Shown: piece after piece, positions 10,037 through 19,357 of the stretch | How the letters are laid out: every line of letters begins with the position of its first letter | Numbering within the stretch: position 1 is the first letter of the stretch | NCBI GenBank assembly: GCA_900470775.1 | Contig: UCBZ01000054.1 | Coordinates: 22,171-86,170 of the forward strand | DNA: 64,000 bases | Direction: 5' to 3' | Source: Hyphomicrobiales bacterium | Lineage (GTDB): Bacteria > Pseudomonadota > Alphaproteobacteria > Rhizobiales > Beijerinckiaceae | Translations under genes and position numbers: made by a program | The notes under the pieces: model-generated | What the model saw: the letters and a program-made list of their open reading frames with translations, nothing else | What the model was told of the DNA's origin: nothing | Databases searched by the model: none

Positions 10037-10936
10037 ATGCCTGACGCCATCATGCCCGACGCCACCATCGCCACCGCCCCACGCGGCCTCGATCATCTCG
10101 TCATCGGCGTCCGCGATCTCGATGCCGCCGGCGCCTTCTATGAGACGCTCGGCTTCAAGGTCGGCGCGCGTAATCGCCATCCCTGGGGCACCGAAAACCG
10201 CATCGTCCAGTTTCCGGGCTCCTTCCTCGAGCTTTTGACGATCGCTGACGCTGCCGCGATCGTCCCGCCGGCTCCGCGTGTGTTCTCCTTCGGCAGCGTC
10301 ATGCAAGACGCGCTGGCGCGCGGGGAGGGGCTGTCGATGCTCGTCCTCGAAAGCGCCGATGCCAAGGCCGACGCCGCCGCGTTCCAGGCCGCGGGCATCG
10401 GCGATTACGAGCCGTTCTTCTTCGAGCGCCAGGCCAGGCGTCCCGACGGCAGCGAGGTCCGTGTCGCCTTCTCGCTCGCCTTCGCAGCCGATCCGCTGGC
10501 GCCGGAATGCGGCTTCTTCGTCTGCCAGCAGCATGAACCGCAGAACTTCTGGAACCCGGCCTTCCAGCAGCATGCCAATGGCGCGACGGCCTTGACCTCC
10601 GCGATCATCGTCACCGACGACCCTGCCGTCCATCGCGAGTTCCTGAGCGCCTTTGCCGGCTTCCCGGAGGTGCTGGAGGGCAATGCCGATTTCGTGCTGG
10701 ACCTACCGCGCGGGCGCATCGACGTGCTCGATCCGGAGGCCGCGCAGGCGATCTACCATGTCGAGCCCGATCCGACGCCGGCCCGCTTTCTCGGCTTCTG
10801 CGTCGCCGTGCCCGATCTCGATGCGGTGGCAGAGCGGCTCGAAGCGGCCGGCGTGCCTTTCGCGCAGGGTGACGACCGGATCACCGTCCCGGCCGAGGCG
10901 GCTTTGGGCTGCGTCATTGCCTTCGAGCAGGCCTGA
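10037..10936 (+). CDS. VOC-family (glyoxalase-like) protein
   Basis: About 299 residues from the chosen ATG. The N-terminal half begins GLDHLVIGVRDLDAAGAFYETLGFKVGARNRHPWGTENRI, a beta-alpha-beta-beta-beta vicinal-oxygen-chelate module with the metal-ligand-type His in LDHLVIG. A second, more degenerate module covers residues ~170-295 (FLGFCVAVPDLDAVAERLEAAGVPF). This matches the large glyoxalase-like domain family (Glyoxalase_3 type). The substrate cannot be told. The frame is open from an ATG at 10001, but the extra 12 residues are basic and outside the fold; neither start has a good ribosome site, so the start is uncertain. Confidence 0.8.
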   Translation: MPDAIMPDATIATAPRGLDHLVIGVRDLDAAGAFYETLGFKVGARNRHPWGTENRIVQFPGSFLELLTIADAAAIVPPAPRVFSFGSVMQDALARGEGLSMLVLESADAKADAAAFQAAGIGDYEPFFFERQARRPDGSEVRVAFSLAFAADPLAPECGFFVCQQHEPQNFWNPAFQQHANGATALTSAIIVTDDPAVHREFLSAFAGFPEVLEGNADFVLDLPRGRIDVLDPEAAQAIYHVEPDPTPARFLGFCVAVPDLDAVAERLEAAGVPFAQGDDRITVPAEAALGCVIAFEQA

Positions 10937-10979
10937 GGGGCAGGATCGGCGGAACGGGAACAGGGGATTCGGAACCACC

Positions 10980-11384
10980 ATGATCGCGCAGGCGCTGTTG
11001 AAGCTTCCGGATTTCGCCCTGTTCTTCTCGGTGTCGCTCGGTCTCGTCGGCGTCTACCTGCTGGTCTACACGCTGGCGACCTCGCATAACGAATTCGGCC
11101 TGATCCGCCAGAACAACATCGCGGCGGCGCTGTCGTTGGGCCTGAGCCTGACCGGCTTCGCGCTGCCGCTCTCAAGCGCCGTGGTGCATTCCAACACCAT
11201 CCCCGATCTCATGATCTGGGGCATCGTCGCCATCGTCGTGCAGTTGATCGTCTATATGCTGGTCAGGATCGTGCTGCCCAACCTCTCGGCCCGCATCGCC
11301 GCCGGCGAACTCGCCGCAGCGCTCTTCCTCGGCGCCGCATCGCTGGCGGCCGGCGTGATCAACGCTGCGGCAATGAGCTTCTGA
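10980..11384 (+). CDS. DUF350-family membrane protein
   Basis: 134 residues with four predicted hydrophobic helices: DFALFFSVSLGLVGVYLLVYTLA, NIAAALSLGLSLTGFALPLSSAV, MIWGIVAIVVQLIVYMLVRIVL and LAAALFLGAASLAAGVINAAAM. The HNEFGLIRQNNIAAALSLGLSLTGFALPL region matches the DUF350 (UPF0719) signature. It is an inner-membrane protein of unknown role. The ATG at 10980 begins 44 bases after the VOC gene on the same strand; the same frame is open further upstream, but only the part from 10980 is membrane-protein-like. Confidence 0.85.
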   Translation: MIAQALLKLPDFALFFSVSLGLVGVYLLVYTLATSHNEFGLIRQNNIAAALSLGLSLTGFALPLSSAVVHSNTIPDLMIWGIVAIVVQLIVYMLVRIVLPNLSARIAAGELAAALFLGAASLAAGVINAAAMSF

Positions 11385-11403
11385 CGAAAACCCGGTTCGG
11401 GGC

Positions 11404-13584
11404 TTAGGTCCCACGCGTCTCCGGCAGCGACGCCAGCAGCGAGACCAGCGCTCGGTCGTGCAGCACGACCATGCGCTCCTTCGGCTTCAGCCAGATCGCC
11501 GCGTCGTCGATCGTTTCGGCGTCGACGAGCTTGGCCTGGGCCACGGCCCGGTCGGGCTCGATCTCCCCGCGGCGACGTGGCGGGCTTTCCGGCAGCATCG
11601 CCTCATGCGCCTCGCGCAGCGCCGGGTCGGCGTGCAGCGCCCTGAGGCCGTCGGCATCGTCGAAGCCGGCCGCGTCGAACTCCGCCTGTAGCGCATTGGC
11701 ACGCAAGGCCACGGCCGGCGGATCGCCTTCCTCCGGTGTCACCAGGAGCTTGTGCCGCTTGAGCCAGAGCCCGATCGCGAGCTGGCCCGACGCCCAGGAC
11801 AGCGGAATCGCCAGCACGAGGCCGACGATGGTGGGCGACATCCAGGCAAACAGCGAGGTCGCGATCATGAAGGCCGAGATGCCGGTGACGATGCCAAGCA
11901 CCGTATGGGTGCGGTGCCGCCTGATGATGTCGTTCAGCGGAATCGAGCCGTCGTCGCGGCGCTGCGGATTCCAGCCCGTGTCTCGGCCAAGCAGAATCTG
12001 GAAGACCGAGCCCGACTGAATCAGCATCATGATCGGCGCGAAGAAGGCGGAGAACAGCACCTCGATCAGGGCCGAGATCACCAGCCGGATCGCGCCGCCG
12101 CCGGCCCGGCGCAGCTTGCCGTTGAACAGCGTCAGCAGCAGACCGAACAGCTTCGGCGCGAGCAGGATCGCCATCGTCAGCGCGAACAGGTTCAAGGCGC
12201 GCTCGGGGTCGAAGCGCGGCCAGACCGGGAAGAGCGTGAACTCCTGCGTGAAGTATTCAGGCCTGGCATAGCTGACCTGGAGCACGATCAGGATACCGAC
12301 CACGAGCTGCATCAGCCAGAACGGCGAGGCGAGATAGCCCATGATGCCGGTCGCGAAATGCTGCCGCGTCGGCACGACGAAGCCCTTGGCGCCGATGATG
12401 CGCGAATGCTGGAGATTGCCCTGGCACCAGCGGCGATCGCGCACCGAGACGTCGATGAGCGAGGGCGGGCTTTCCTCATAGGACCCGGTCAGGTCCGGCA
12501 GCATGTAGACCGACCAGCCGGCGCGCCGGATCAGGGCCGCCTCGACGAAATCATGCGAGAGCACATGACCGCCGAAGGGCGGCTTGCCCTTGAGGTCGGG
12601 CAGGCCGCAATGGTCGGCGAAGGCCTTCGTCCGGATGATCGCGTTATGGCCCCAGTAATTCCCGTCGCGGCCCGACCACATCGCCAATCCCGTCGCGATC
12701 ACCGGTCCGTAGACGCGGGCGGCGAACTGCTGGAGCCGGGCGAAGAAGGTGTTGCGGTTGATGATCAGCGGCAGCGACTGGATGATGCCGGCATCCGGGT
12801 CGGCCTCCATCGCGGCGGCAAGCCTGATGATGCAGGTGCCGGTCATCAGGCTGTCGGCGTCGAGCACGACCATATGCTCGTAATGCCCGCCCCAGCGCGT
12901 CACGAAATCGGCGATGTTGCCGGCCTTGCGGTGATGGTTCTTGGGCCGGTGGCGGTAATAGACCCGCGCGTCGGGCCCAAGCCGCTGGCGCAGCGCCAGG
13001 AAAGCCCGCTCCTCGGCGACCCAGACATCCGGATTGGTCGTGTCCGAGACGATGAAATAGTCGAAATGCGCGCCCAGTCCGGTCGCCTCGACCGATTCGC
13101 GGATCGCGCAGAGCGCGGCGAAGGTGCGCGCAGTCGATTCATTGTAGATCGGCATCACCACGACGGTGCGATGCTTCAGGCTCTCGACGCGGCCCGAGGG
13201 CCCCTTGTTGAACAGAAGCCCGAAGAAGCCGAGCACGGCGCTGGTGAAGGCGAGAGCGATCCACGAGAAATTGACCGTGAACAGCACGAGCAGGGCGTAC
13301 TGCAGCGATGTCGTGCGGCTGACCGACACGACATGGTACATTTCCCAGGCGCCATAGGCGGTCAGCACCATGCCGCCGCCGAAGACGAAGAGTCGCTTCA
13401 GCCAGGGCGTCGTCCAGTCGCGCGGGGCAGCCGGCGTCCGGCGGTCGGACGCCTTCCAGCTCCGGAAGGACTGGACCGGCATGACCAGGCGGTTCTCTGG
13501 CGGCGTCGCAGGATCCTGGCTTGCCAGATAGGGGCGCGTCTGCGTCGCGGCCTCGCCAGGGCGGGTCGCGGTTACCACGTCCAT
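11404..13584 (-). CDS. opgH: Glucans biosynthesis glucosyltransferase (OpgH/MdoH)
   Basis: Inner-membrane GT2 enzyme that polymerises UDP-glucose into the backbone of osmoregulated periplasmic glucans. 726 residues from the ATG at 13584; the frame remains open upstream but becomes Arg/His-rich non-protein there. Visible: N-terminal membrane helices (KRLFVFGGGMVLTAYGAWEM), GT2 domain with VVMPIYNE, metal motif VVLDADSLMTG (near 240) and the processive motif RRWCQGNL (near 381), then several C-terminal helices. The start overlaps the 3' end of the upstream opgG-type gene by 13 bases, the usual opgGH operon order. Confidence 0.94.
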   Translation of the reverse strand: MDVVTATRPGEAATQTRPYLASQDPATPPENRLVMPVQSFRSWKASDRRTPAAPRDWTTPWLKRLFVFGGGMVLTAYGAWEMYHVVSVSRTTSLQYALLVLFTVNFSWIALAFTSAVLGFFGLLFNKGPSGRVESLKHRTVVVMPIYNESTARTFAALCAIRESVEATGLGAHFDYFIVSDTTNPDVWVAEERAFLALRQRLGPDARVYYRHRPKNHHRKAGNIADFVTRWGGHYEHMVVLDADSLMTGTCIIRLAAAMEADPDAGIIQSLPLIINRNTFFARLQQFAARVYGPVIATGLAMWSGRDGNYWGHNAIIRTKAFADHCGLPDLKGKPPFGGHVLSHDFVEAALIRRAGWSVYMLPDLTGSYEESPPSLIDVSVRDRRWCQGNLQHSRIIGAKGFVVPTRQHFATGIMGYLASPFWLMQLVVGILIVLQVSYARPEYFTQEFTLFPVWPRFDPERALNLFALTMAILLAPKLFGLLLTLFNGKLRRAGGGAIRLVISALIEVLFSAFFAPIMMLIQSGSVFQILLGRDTGWNPQRRDDGSIPLNDIIRRHRTHTVLGIVTGISAFMIATSLFAWMSPTIVGLVLAIPLSWASGQLAIGLWLKRHKLLVTPEEGDPPAVALRANALQAEFDAAGFDDADGLRALHADPALREAHEAMLPESPPRRRGEIEPDRAVAQAKLVDAETIDDAAIWLKPKERMVVLHDRALVSLLASLPETRGT

Positions 13585-15146
13585 CGGTTCAACCAGGTTT
13601 CCGAAACCGGCTGACCGCCGGATTGCAGCACGAGCCTGAGCTCGCAGAGGTTTTCCGTGCCAGGATCGACCTCGAAGCCCACCCGCATCAGCTTGCGCTC
13701 GGGAAAGGGCCAGAGCCGCAGGTTCTGGATCTGGCCGGGCTGCGTGGTGATGTTGGCTCGGGTGGAGGCGACGATGCCGGCATCCGCCAGCCTGTCGCCG
13801 GTGAAATCGACGATGAAACGCCGCCGACGCGCTTGCGAGCCACGCCCCTGGCGGACGCGGGTGGCGAGTGCGAGGGGCGGCCGCTCGGGCGGCTGCCAGC
13901 ACCAGGCCTGCCGGTAGGCGATCACGGTTTCGCTGCCGGCCGCGAAGGCCTGGCGCGGCCGCCAGTACATGATGATGTTGTCGTTGACGTCGGACTCGCT
14001 GGGAATCTCGATCAGCTGGACCGAACCCGCGGTCCATTCGCCGAGAGGCTCCATCCAGACGCTCGGACGAAGCTCGAAGCGCTGGTCGTCATCCATGAAG
14101 GCGGCCGGGTCGCGCTCGCGCTGGACCAGCCCGAAGCCCTTCGGATTGCTGTCGATGAAAGACGAGACCTGCAGCGTCGCCGGATTGCTGACCGGACGGT
14201 AGATCCATTCGCCGGTGCCCGAGCGCATCTGCACGCCGGAGATCTCGTGCACCGCCGGCCTGACATCGTCGAAGCTGCGCCGGCTCTGCGGACCGGACAG
14301 GAAGGTACCCATGGTGCAGCCGAAACCGATATGGTCGAGGGTCTGGCGCGCAAACAGCGTCATCTCGACATCGATCAGCGTGACGTCGCCCGGCCGAAGC
14401 GTCATCCGGACGGCGCCGGTCAGGCTTTCGGAATCGAGTAGGGCGTGAATCACCAGAAGGCCGGAAGCCGGGCTCGGCCGCTCGATCCAGAAGGCGCGAA
14501 AGAACGGGATTTCCTCGCCGCGCGTTTCGCCGGGCCGCAGGATCAGGGCGCGTGCGAGCGCACCGAAATTCTGGCCCCGCGCCAGCGAGCGGAAGAAGGT
14601 CGCGCCCTGGAACATCGCGACCTCGAACGGTCGCTCCAGCCCCGTCGCGATTCGCATCCCCGAGAACTGCAGGTCGACATTCGCCGGCGGCGGAGCGACC
14701 CGGCCATAGTCGAACTTGCTGCGGTCGAACGCGACACGCCGCACGGTGTCGTCCTCGACCGTGAAGAGGCTGACCGGATTCGAGAAGACGTAGCCGCGAT
14801 GCAGCGGCTCGACCGTGAAGCCACGGTTCTCGCCGGCCCAGATCAGGCTGCTCGGCTGGGCCCTGATTCCCGAATACTGGTCGAAGGGCAGGGTGGCGTA
14901 GCCCTCCGGCAGATCGGTCGCCACGAGCGGCACGAGCGGGCGCTGCGCGATGATGCGCGCCGCATCGACCACGAGCGACGGATCGAACCGCTGCCCCTCG
15001 AAGAGAAAGGACTGGGTGATGGCGGCCGCGGCGGACGGCGTCTGTGAGTTGGCCGCGCTCGCCGCGAGCAGCGAGGTGGCCGCAGCTGCGCCGGAACTTT
15101 CGAGAAACTGCCGACGATTCAAAGGTTTCGACATTATATCCAACAT
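13572..15146 (-). CDS. Periplasmic glucan biosynthesis protein (OpgG/OpgD family) with Tat signal
   Basis: About 524 residues. The N-terminus MSKPLNRRQFLESSGAAAATSLLAASAANSQ carries a twin-arginine signal (RRQFLESS, then a hydrophobic Ala-rich segment), which is the OpgD-like mode of export; E. coli OpgG itself uses a Sec signal. The mature part has the MdoG fold features (FEGQRFDPSLVVDAARIIAQRPLVP, YSGIRAQPSSLIWAGENRGFTVEPLHRGYVF, and FSFGCTMGT-like core). It branches or modifies the OpgH product in the periplasm. ATG 15146 and ATG 15134 are both possible, with neither clearly favoured. It forms an operon with opgH. Confidence 0.92.
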   Translation of the reverse strand: MLDIMSKPLNRRQFLESSGAAAATSLLAASAANSQTPSAAAAITQSFLFEGQRFDPSLVVDAARIIAQRPLVPLVATDLPEGYATLPFDQYSGIRAQPSSLIWAGENRGFTVEPLHRGYVFSNPVSLFTVEDDTVRRVAFDRSKFDYGRVAPPPANVDLQFSGMRIATGLERPFEVAMFQGATFFRSLARGQNFGALARALILRPGETRGEEIPFFRAFWIERPSPASGLLVIHALLDSESLTGAVRMTLRPGDVTLIDVEMTLFARQTLDHIGFGCTMGTFLSGPQSRRSFDDVRPAVHEISGVQMRSGTGEWIYRPVSNPATLQVSSFIDSNPKGFGLVQRERDPAAFMDDDQRFELRPSVWMEPLGEWTAGSVQLIEIPSESDVNDNIIMYWRPRQAFAAGSETVIAYRQAWCWQPPERPPLALATRVRQGRGSQARRRRFIVDFTGDRLADAGIVASTRANITTQPGQIQNLRLWPFPERKLMRVGFEVDPGTENLCELRLVLQSGGQPVSETWLNRWTW

Positions 15147-15433
15147 GCGCGGGCGACGCCCTCGCCCCCACGCGCTTCTAGAGCATTTCTCCGGGATCTG
15201 AAAAGCGGCTCGCCGGGTAATTCGTAGCCGATCGCTCGTCTCCCCGTTCTTGTGATCGCCGCCGGGACGACCCCGGCGATGATGGCGACTTTGGCAAAAG
15301 CCGATGGGATCGGCTATCCACGGCGCCTGCAACGCCACCATGCGCCAGATCGACCGCACATGTTCCCGGCCGCAAGCGTTCCCGTTCCGGAAACCGCGCG
15401 GCCGGGCCTTCGCCGACAAAGGAGACGAGAATC

Positions 15434-16807
15434 ATGACCGAAATGCAGTCCGGCCGGTCCTGCCTTGCGATTCTCCTGGCTGCTGGCGAGGGCACGCGGA
15501 TGAAGTCCGCGCGTCCCAAGGTGCTGCACGAGATCGGCGGACGCTCCCTGCTCGGTCATGCGCTCGCCTCGCTCTCCGAGGCAGGCGCTGATGCGATCGT
15601 CGTCGTGACCGGCACCGATCGGCCGGAGGTCGCGCGCGAGGCGCAAGAAGTGCTGCCCGCCGTGCAGATCGCGATCCAGGCGCAGCGCCTGGGCACCGCC
15701 CATGCCGCCCTCGCGGCGAGCGAAGCGCTGGCCGCCGGCTATGACGATGTCATCGTCGCCTTCGCCGATACGCCGCTGGTCCGGCCGGAGACCTTCGGAG
15801 CGCTGCGCGCCGCGCTGGCGGACGGCGCGGCCGTCGTCGCGCTCGGCTTCGAGGCCCGCGATCCCACCGGCTATGGCAGGTTCGTGATCCGCGACGGCGC
15901 GCTGGAAGCGATCGTCGAGCACAAGGATGCCACGCCCGACGAGCGCGCGATCACCCTCTGCAATGCCGGACTGATGGCGCTCGATGGCAAACAGGCGCTG
16001 TCCCTGCTGGAGGCGATCGGCGACGCCAACGCGCAGTCCGAATTCTACCTCACCGACGCGGTCGCGGTGGCGCGGTCGCGCGGTTTGTCCGCGTGCGCGC
16101 TGACGGCTCCCGAAAGCGAGGTTCAGGGGATCAACGACCGAATCCAGCTGGCGATCGCGGAAGCGGAGTTCCAGCGCCGCAAACGGCTTTCCGTGATGGC
16201 CGAGGGCGCGACGCTGACGGCGCCGGACACCGTCTTCTTCAGCCACGACACGCAGATCGGCCGCGATGTGCTGATCGAGCCCAATGTGGTGTTCGGCCCC
16301 GGCGTGCGCGTCGCCGACGGTGCGGTGATCCACGCCTTCTCGCATCTGGAAGGCGCCGAAGTCGGCCCCGCTGCGACGGTCGGACCCTATGGCCGCCTGC
16401 GCCCAGGCGCGAAGCTCGGCGAGAAGGCCAAGATCGGCAATTTCGTCGAGATCAAGTCGGCTGAGATCGGCGCTGGCGCCAAGATCAGCCATCTCACCTA
16501 TGTCGGCGACGCCACGGTGGGCGAGGGCGCCAACATCGGAGCGGGAACGATCACCTGCAATTATGACGGTTTCTTCAAGTATCGCACGACCATCGGCGCC
16601 GGCGCCTTCGTCGGCTCGAACTCCTCTCTGGTCGCCCCGGTCACGATCGGAGAGGGAGCCTTCGTCGGCTCCGGCTCGGTGGTGACCGACGACGTCGCGC
16701 CGGACGCGCTGGCGGTCGGTCGTGGCCGCCAGGTCACGCGGGAAGGCTGGGCGAAGGCCTTCCGCGAGATCTCTCTGGCGCGCAAGGCCGCGGCGAAAAA
16801 GCCCTGA
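15434..16807 (+). CDS. glmU: Bifunctional N-acetylglucosamine-1-phosphate uridyltransferase / glucosamine-1-phosphate acetyltransferase
   Basis: Acetylates GlcN-1-P and then couples the product to UTP to give UDP-GlcNAc for peptidoglycan and lipid A. 457 residues, full length. The N-terminal Rossmann pyrophosphorylase has LAAGEGTRMKSARPKVLHEIGG (residues ~13-34). The C-terminal left-handed beta-helix contains hexapeptide repeats (IGAGAKISHLTYVGDATVGEGANIGAGTITCNYDG) with the catalytic-site segment NYDGFFKYRT. ATG 15434 follows AAGGAGA. glmS lies 114 bases downstream on the same strand, placing two steps of one pathway together. Confidence 0.97.
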   Translation: MTEMQSGRSCLAILLAAGEGTRMKSARPKVLHEIGGRSLLGHALASLSEAGADAIVVVTGTDRPEVAREAQEVLPAVQIAIQAQRLGTAHAALAASEALAAGYDDVIVAFADTPLVRPETFGALRAALADGAAVVALGFEARDPTGYGRFVIRDGALEAIVEHKDATPDERAITLCNAGLMALDGKQALSLLEAIGDANAQSEFYLTDAVAVARSRGLSACALTAPESEVQGINDRIQLAIAEAEFQRRKRLSVMAEGATLTAPDTVFFSHDTQIGRDVLIEPNVVFGPGVRVADGAVIHAFSHLEGAEVGPAATVGPYGRLRPGAKLGEKAKIGNFVEIKSAEIGAGAKISHLTYVGDATVGEGANIGAGTITCNYDGFFKYRTTIGAGAFVGSNSSLVAPVTIGEGAFVGSGSVVTDDVAPDALAVGRGRQVTREGWAKAFREISLARKAAAKKP

Positions 16808-16921
16808 AGCGCGGCCGTTTGATCAAGCCGCCGTTCATAGTTCGACATTTAGATTGATTTTGCTTGGGCTGGCCGGGCCGCTATGCGGACACTCAACGGC
16901 AACGTCTGAAGAGGTTTTGGC

Positions 16922-18748
16922 ATGTGCGGCATCGTCGGGATTCTGGGCAAGGAAGCGGTCGCGACGCAGGTCGTTGAGGCGCTGCGGCGGCTCGAATATC
17001 GCGGCTATGATTCGGCCGGCGTCGCCACGCTCGAACATGGCCTGCTCACCCGCCGCCGCGCCGAAGGCAAGCTCAGGAACCTCGAGGTCCGCCTCTCCAA
17101 CGAACCGCTCGAAGGGCTGATCGGCATCGGCCACACCCGCTGGGCGACGCATGGCAAGCCCAACGAGACCAACGCCCATCCGCATGCGACCGCCAAGCTT
17201 GCCGTCGTCCATAACGGCATCATCGAGAATTTCCGCGAGCTGCGCGCCGAACTCCAGGCCGACGGCTATGTCTTCGAGACCGAGACCGACACGGAAATCG
17301 TCGCCCATCTCGTCACCCGCGAACTCGACCATGGCAAGACGCCCGTCGAGGCAGTGGCTGCAAGCCTGCCGCGGCTGCGCGGGGCGTTCGCACTCGCCTT
17401 CCTGTTCGAGGGGCAGGAAGACCTGCTGATTGGCGCGCGCAAGGGCTCGCCGCTGGCCGTCGGCGTCGGCGATGGCGAGATGTATCTCGGCTCGGATGCG
17501 CTGGCGCTCGCCCCCTTCACCAATCTCATCGCTTATCTCGAGGAGGGCGACTGGGTCGTCCTCAACCGCAAGGGCGCGACCTTCTACGACAAGACCAACA
17601 CCCTCGTGGAGCGGCGGGCCCAGCGCGTCGCAGCCGGTGCATTCCTCGTCGAGAAGGGCAATCACCGCCACTTCATGGCGAAGGAAATCTACGAGCAGCC
17701 TGAGGTCGTCGGCCACACGCTGACGCAGTATCTCGACATGGCCGCCGGCAGCGTGCGCCTGCCATTCAAGGGCACGATCGACTGGAAGTCGCTGTCGCGT
17801 CTGTCGGTCTCGGCCTGCGGCACGGCCTATTATGCCGGGCTGACGGCGAAATACTGGTTCGAGAAGCTCGCCCGCTTGCCGGTCGAGATCGATGTCGCCT
17901 CCGAGTTCCGCTATCGTGAGGCGCCGATGCCGGAGAACGGGCTGGCGCTCTTCGTGTCGCAATCCGGCGAGACCGCCGACACCCTGGCCTGCCTGCGCTA
18001 CGCCAAGCAGGAGAAGCAGACCGTGCTCTCCGTCGTCAACGTGCCGACCTCGACGATTGCCCGCGAGAGCGACGCCGTCGCGCCGACGCTGGCCGGTCCG
18101 GAGATCGGCGTCGCCTCGACCAAGGCCTTCACCTGCCAACTCACCGCGCTCGCCTGCCTCGCACTCGCGGCAGGCCGCGCCCGCGGCACGCTCTCGGCTG
18201 AAGAAGAGGCACGCCATGTCCAGAGCCTGATCGCGCTGCCGGGCCTGATCGCCAAGGCGCTGGAAATGGAGCCCGCGATCGAAAAGCTCGCCCGCGAACT
18301 CTCCAAGGCCCGCGACGTGCTCTATCTCGGTCGTGGCACGAGCTTCCCGCTGGCGCTGGAAGGCGCGCTGAAACTGAAGGAAATCAGCTATATCCACGCC
18401 GAAGGCTATCCGGCGGGCGAGCTCAAGCACGGCCCGATCGCGCTGATCGACGAAGCGATGCCCGTCATCGTCGTCGCGCCGCATGACGCGCTGTTCGAGA
18501 AGACCGCCTCCAATATGCAGGAGGTCGCGGCACGCGGCGGACGGATCATCCTGATCACCGACGCGAAGGGCGCGGCCGAATGCGGCATCGTGCCGGAGAC
18601 GACGATCATCATGCCGGACATGGATCCGACCTTCGCTCCGATCGTCTATGCGCTACCGATCCAGATGATCGCCTACCAGACGGCGGTTTTCATGGGCAAG
18701 GATGTCGACCAGCCGCGCAATCTGGCCAAATCTGTAACCGTGGAATAA
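16922..18748 (+). CDS. glmS: Glutamine--fructose-6-phosphate aminotransferase (isomerising)
   Basis: First committed step of UDP-GlcNAc synthesis: fructose 6-phosphate plus glutamine to glucosamine 6-phosphate. 608 residues, the family length. The N-terminal Ntn glutaminase starts MCGIVGILG with Cys2 as nucleophile after Met removal; HTRWATHGKPN and NAHPH are conserved. Two SIS domains follow (LFVSQSGETADTLACLRYAK; YLGRGTSFPLALEGALKLKEISYIHAEGYPAGELKHGPIAL) and the C-terminus is DQPRNLAKSVTVE. The 114-base gap after glmU shows no obvious riboswitch or ribozyme fold. Confidence 0.98.
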   Translation: MCGIVGILGKEAVATQVVEALRRLEYRGYDSAGVATLEHGLLTRRRAEGKLRNLEVRLSNEPLEGLIGIGHTRWATHGKPNETNAHPHATAKLAVVHNGIIENFRELRAELQADGYVFETETDTEIVAHLVTRELDHGKTPVEAVAASLPRLRGAFALAFLFEGQEDLLIGARKGSPLAVGVGDGEMYLGSDALALAPFTNLIAYLEEGDWVVLNRKGATFYDKTNTLVERRAQRVAAGAFLVEKGNHRHFMAKEIYEQPEVVGHTLTQYLDMAAGSVRLPFKGTIDWKSLSRLSVSACGTAYYAGLTAKYWFEKLARLPVEIDVASEFRYREAPMPENGLALFVSQSGETADTLACLRYAKQEKQTVLSVVNVPTSTIARESDAVAPTLAGPEIGVASTKAFTCQLTALACLALAAGRARGTLSAEEEARHVQSLIALPGLIAKALEMEPAIEKLARELSKARDVLYLGRGTSFPLALEGALKLKEISYIHAEGYPAGELKHGPIALIDEAMPVIVVAPHDALFEKTASNMQEVAARGGRIILITDAKGAAECGIVPETTIIMPDMDPTFAPIVYALPIQMIAYQTAVFMGKDVDQPRNLAKSVTVE

Positions 18749-18761
18749 GTCCGTCACGGTA

Positions 18762-18785
18762 GAGTGAGCGCCAAGGCGCTCGCTC
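18762..18785. terminator. Stem-loop between convergent glmS and DUF454 gene
   Basis: An 11-base stem (18762-18772 with 18775-18785, one G-U pair in RNA) closed by a two-base AA spacer lies 13 bases after the glmS stop. It has no T tract on either strand, so it is a candidate transcript end or 3' stabilising hairpin and not a classic intrinsic terminator. Confidence 0.4.
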
Positions 18786-18794
18786 TCATCCCGC

Positions 18795-19172
18795 TTACCC
18801 TTCCGGCCGGCTCGCGACATAGGTTCCCGCTGCGAGCAGACACGCGCCGCTGACGCACAATGCGATCGGCGGTGCGCTGGTCCAGGTCAGGATGGCGAAA
18901 CTCAGCAGCATCGAGCCGCAGGCGATGTACTTGACCTTGCGGGCAATCGACCCTGTCTGGCGCCAGCGCAGCACCTGCGGCCCCAGCCTCGGGTGACCGA
19001 GCAGCCACGCCTCGAATCGCGGCGACGATTGCGAGAAGCACCACGCCGCCACGATCAGGAAGATCGTCCCCGGCATCAGCGGGAGGATCAGCCCGATCAC
19101 GCCGAGGGTGGTGAAGATCCAGCCGGCCGCGAAAAGCAAGGGGCGTTGGAACGGTCGAATGCGGCGCGTCAT
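18795..19172 (-). CDS. YbaN-type DUF454 membrane protein
   Basis: 125 residues with an N-terminal pair of helices (LLFAAGWIFTTLGVIGLILPLMPGTIFLIVAAWCFSQSSPRFEAWLLGHPRLGPQVLRW), which contains the DUF454 signature (LPLMPGT then FAxxSPRFExWLLxHPxxGP), and a further hydrophobic pair near the C-terminus. Inner-membrane, function unknown. It is convergent with glmS and divergent from the DUF502 gene. Confidence 0.88.
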   Translation of the reverse strand: MTRRIRPFQRPLLFAAGWIFTTLGVIGLILPLMPGTIFLIVAAWCFSQSSPRFEAWLLGHPRLGPQVLRWRQTGSIARKVKYIACGSMLLSFAILTWTSAPPIALCVSGACLLAAGTYVASRPEG

Positions 19173-19357
19173 GGCCTCAATTGCCCTGCCGATTCATGTT
19201 CACCTTCGCCCCTGCGGAAACGAAAGCATCATGTCCGTGGCCGCGGCAAGCTGGAGACGGTCGCGCCATCCTTGAAATCTACCGAAGTGACTGGCACGTC
19301 TGTCGCATCATACCCGTAAACCGCTTGCGCGCGGACAGCCGTATCGGACCCCCGTGA

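Noticed and set aside
16808..16921. Possible glmS ribozyme or riboswitch upstream of glmS
   Set aside because: The gap is only 114 bases and shows none of the conserved core; such ribozymes are typical of Gram-positive bacteria.
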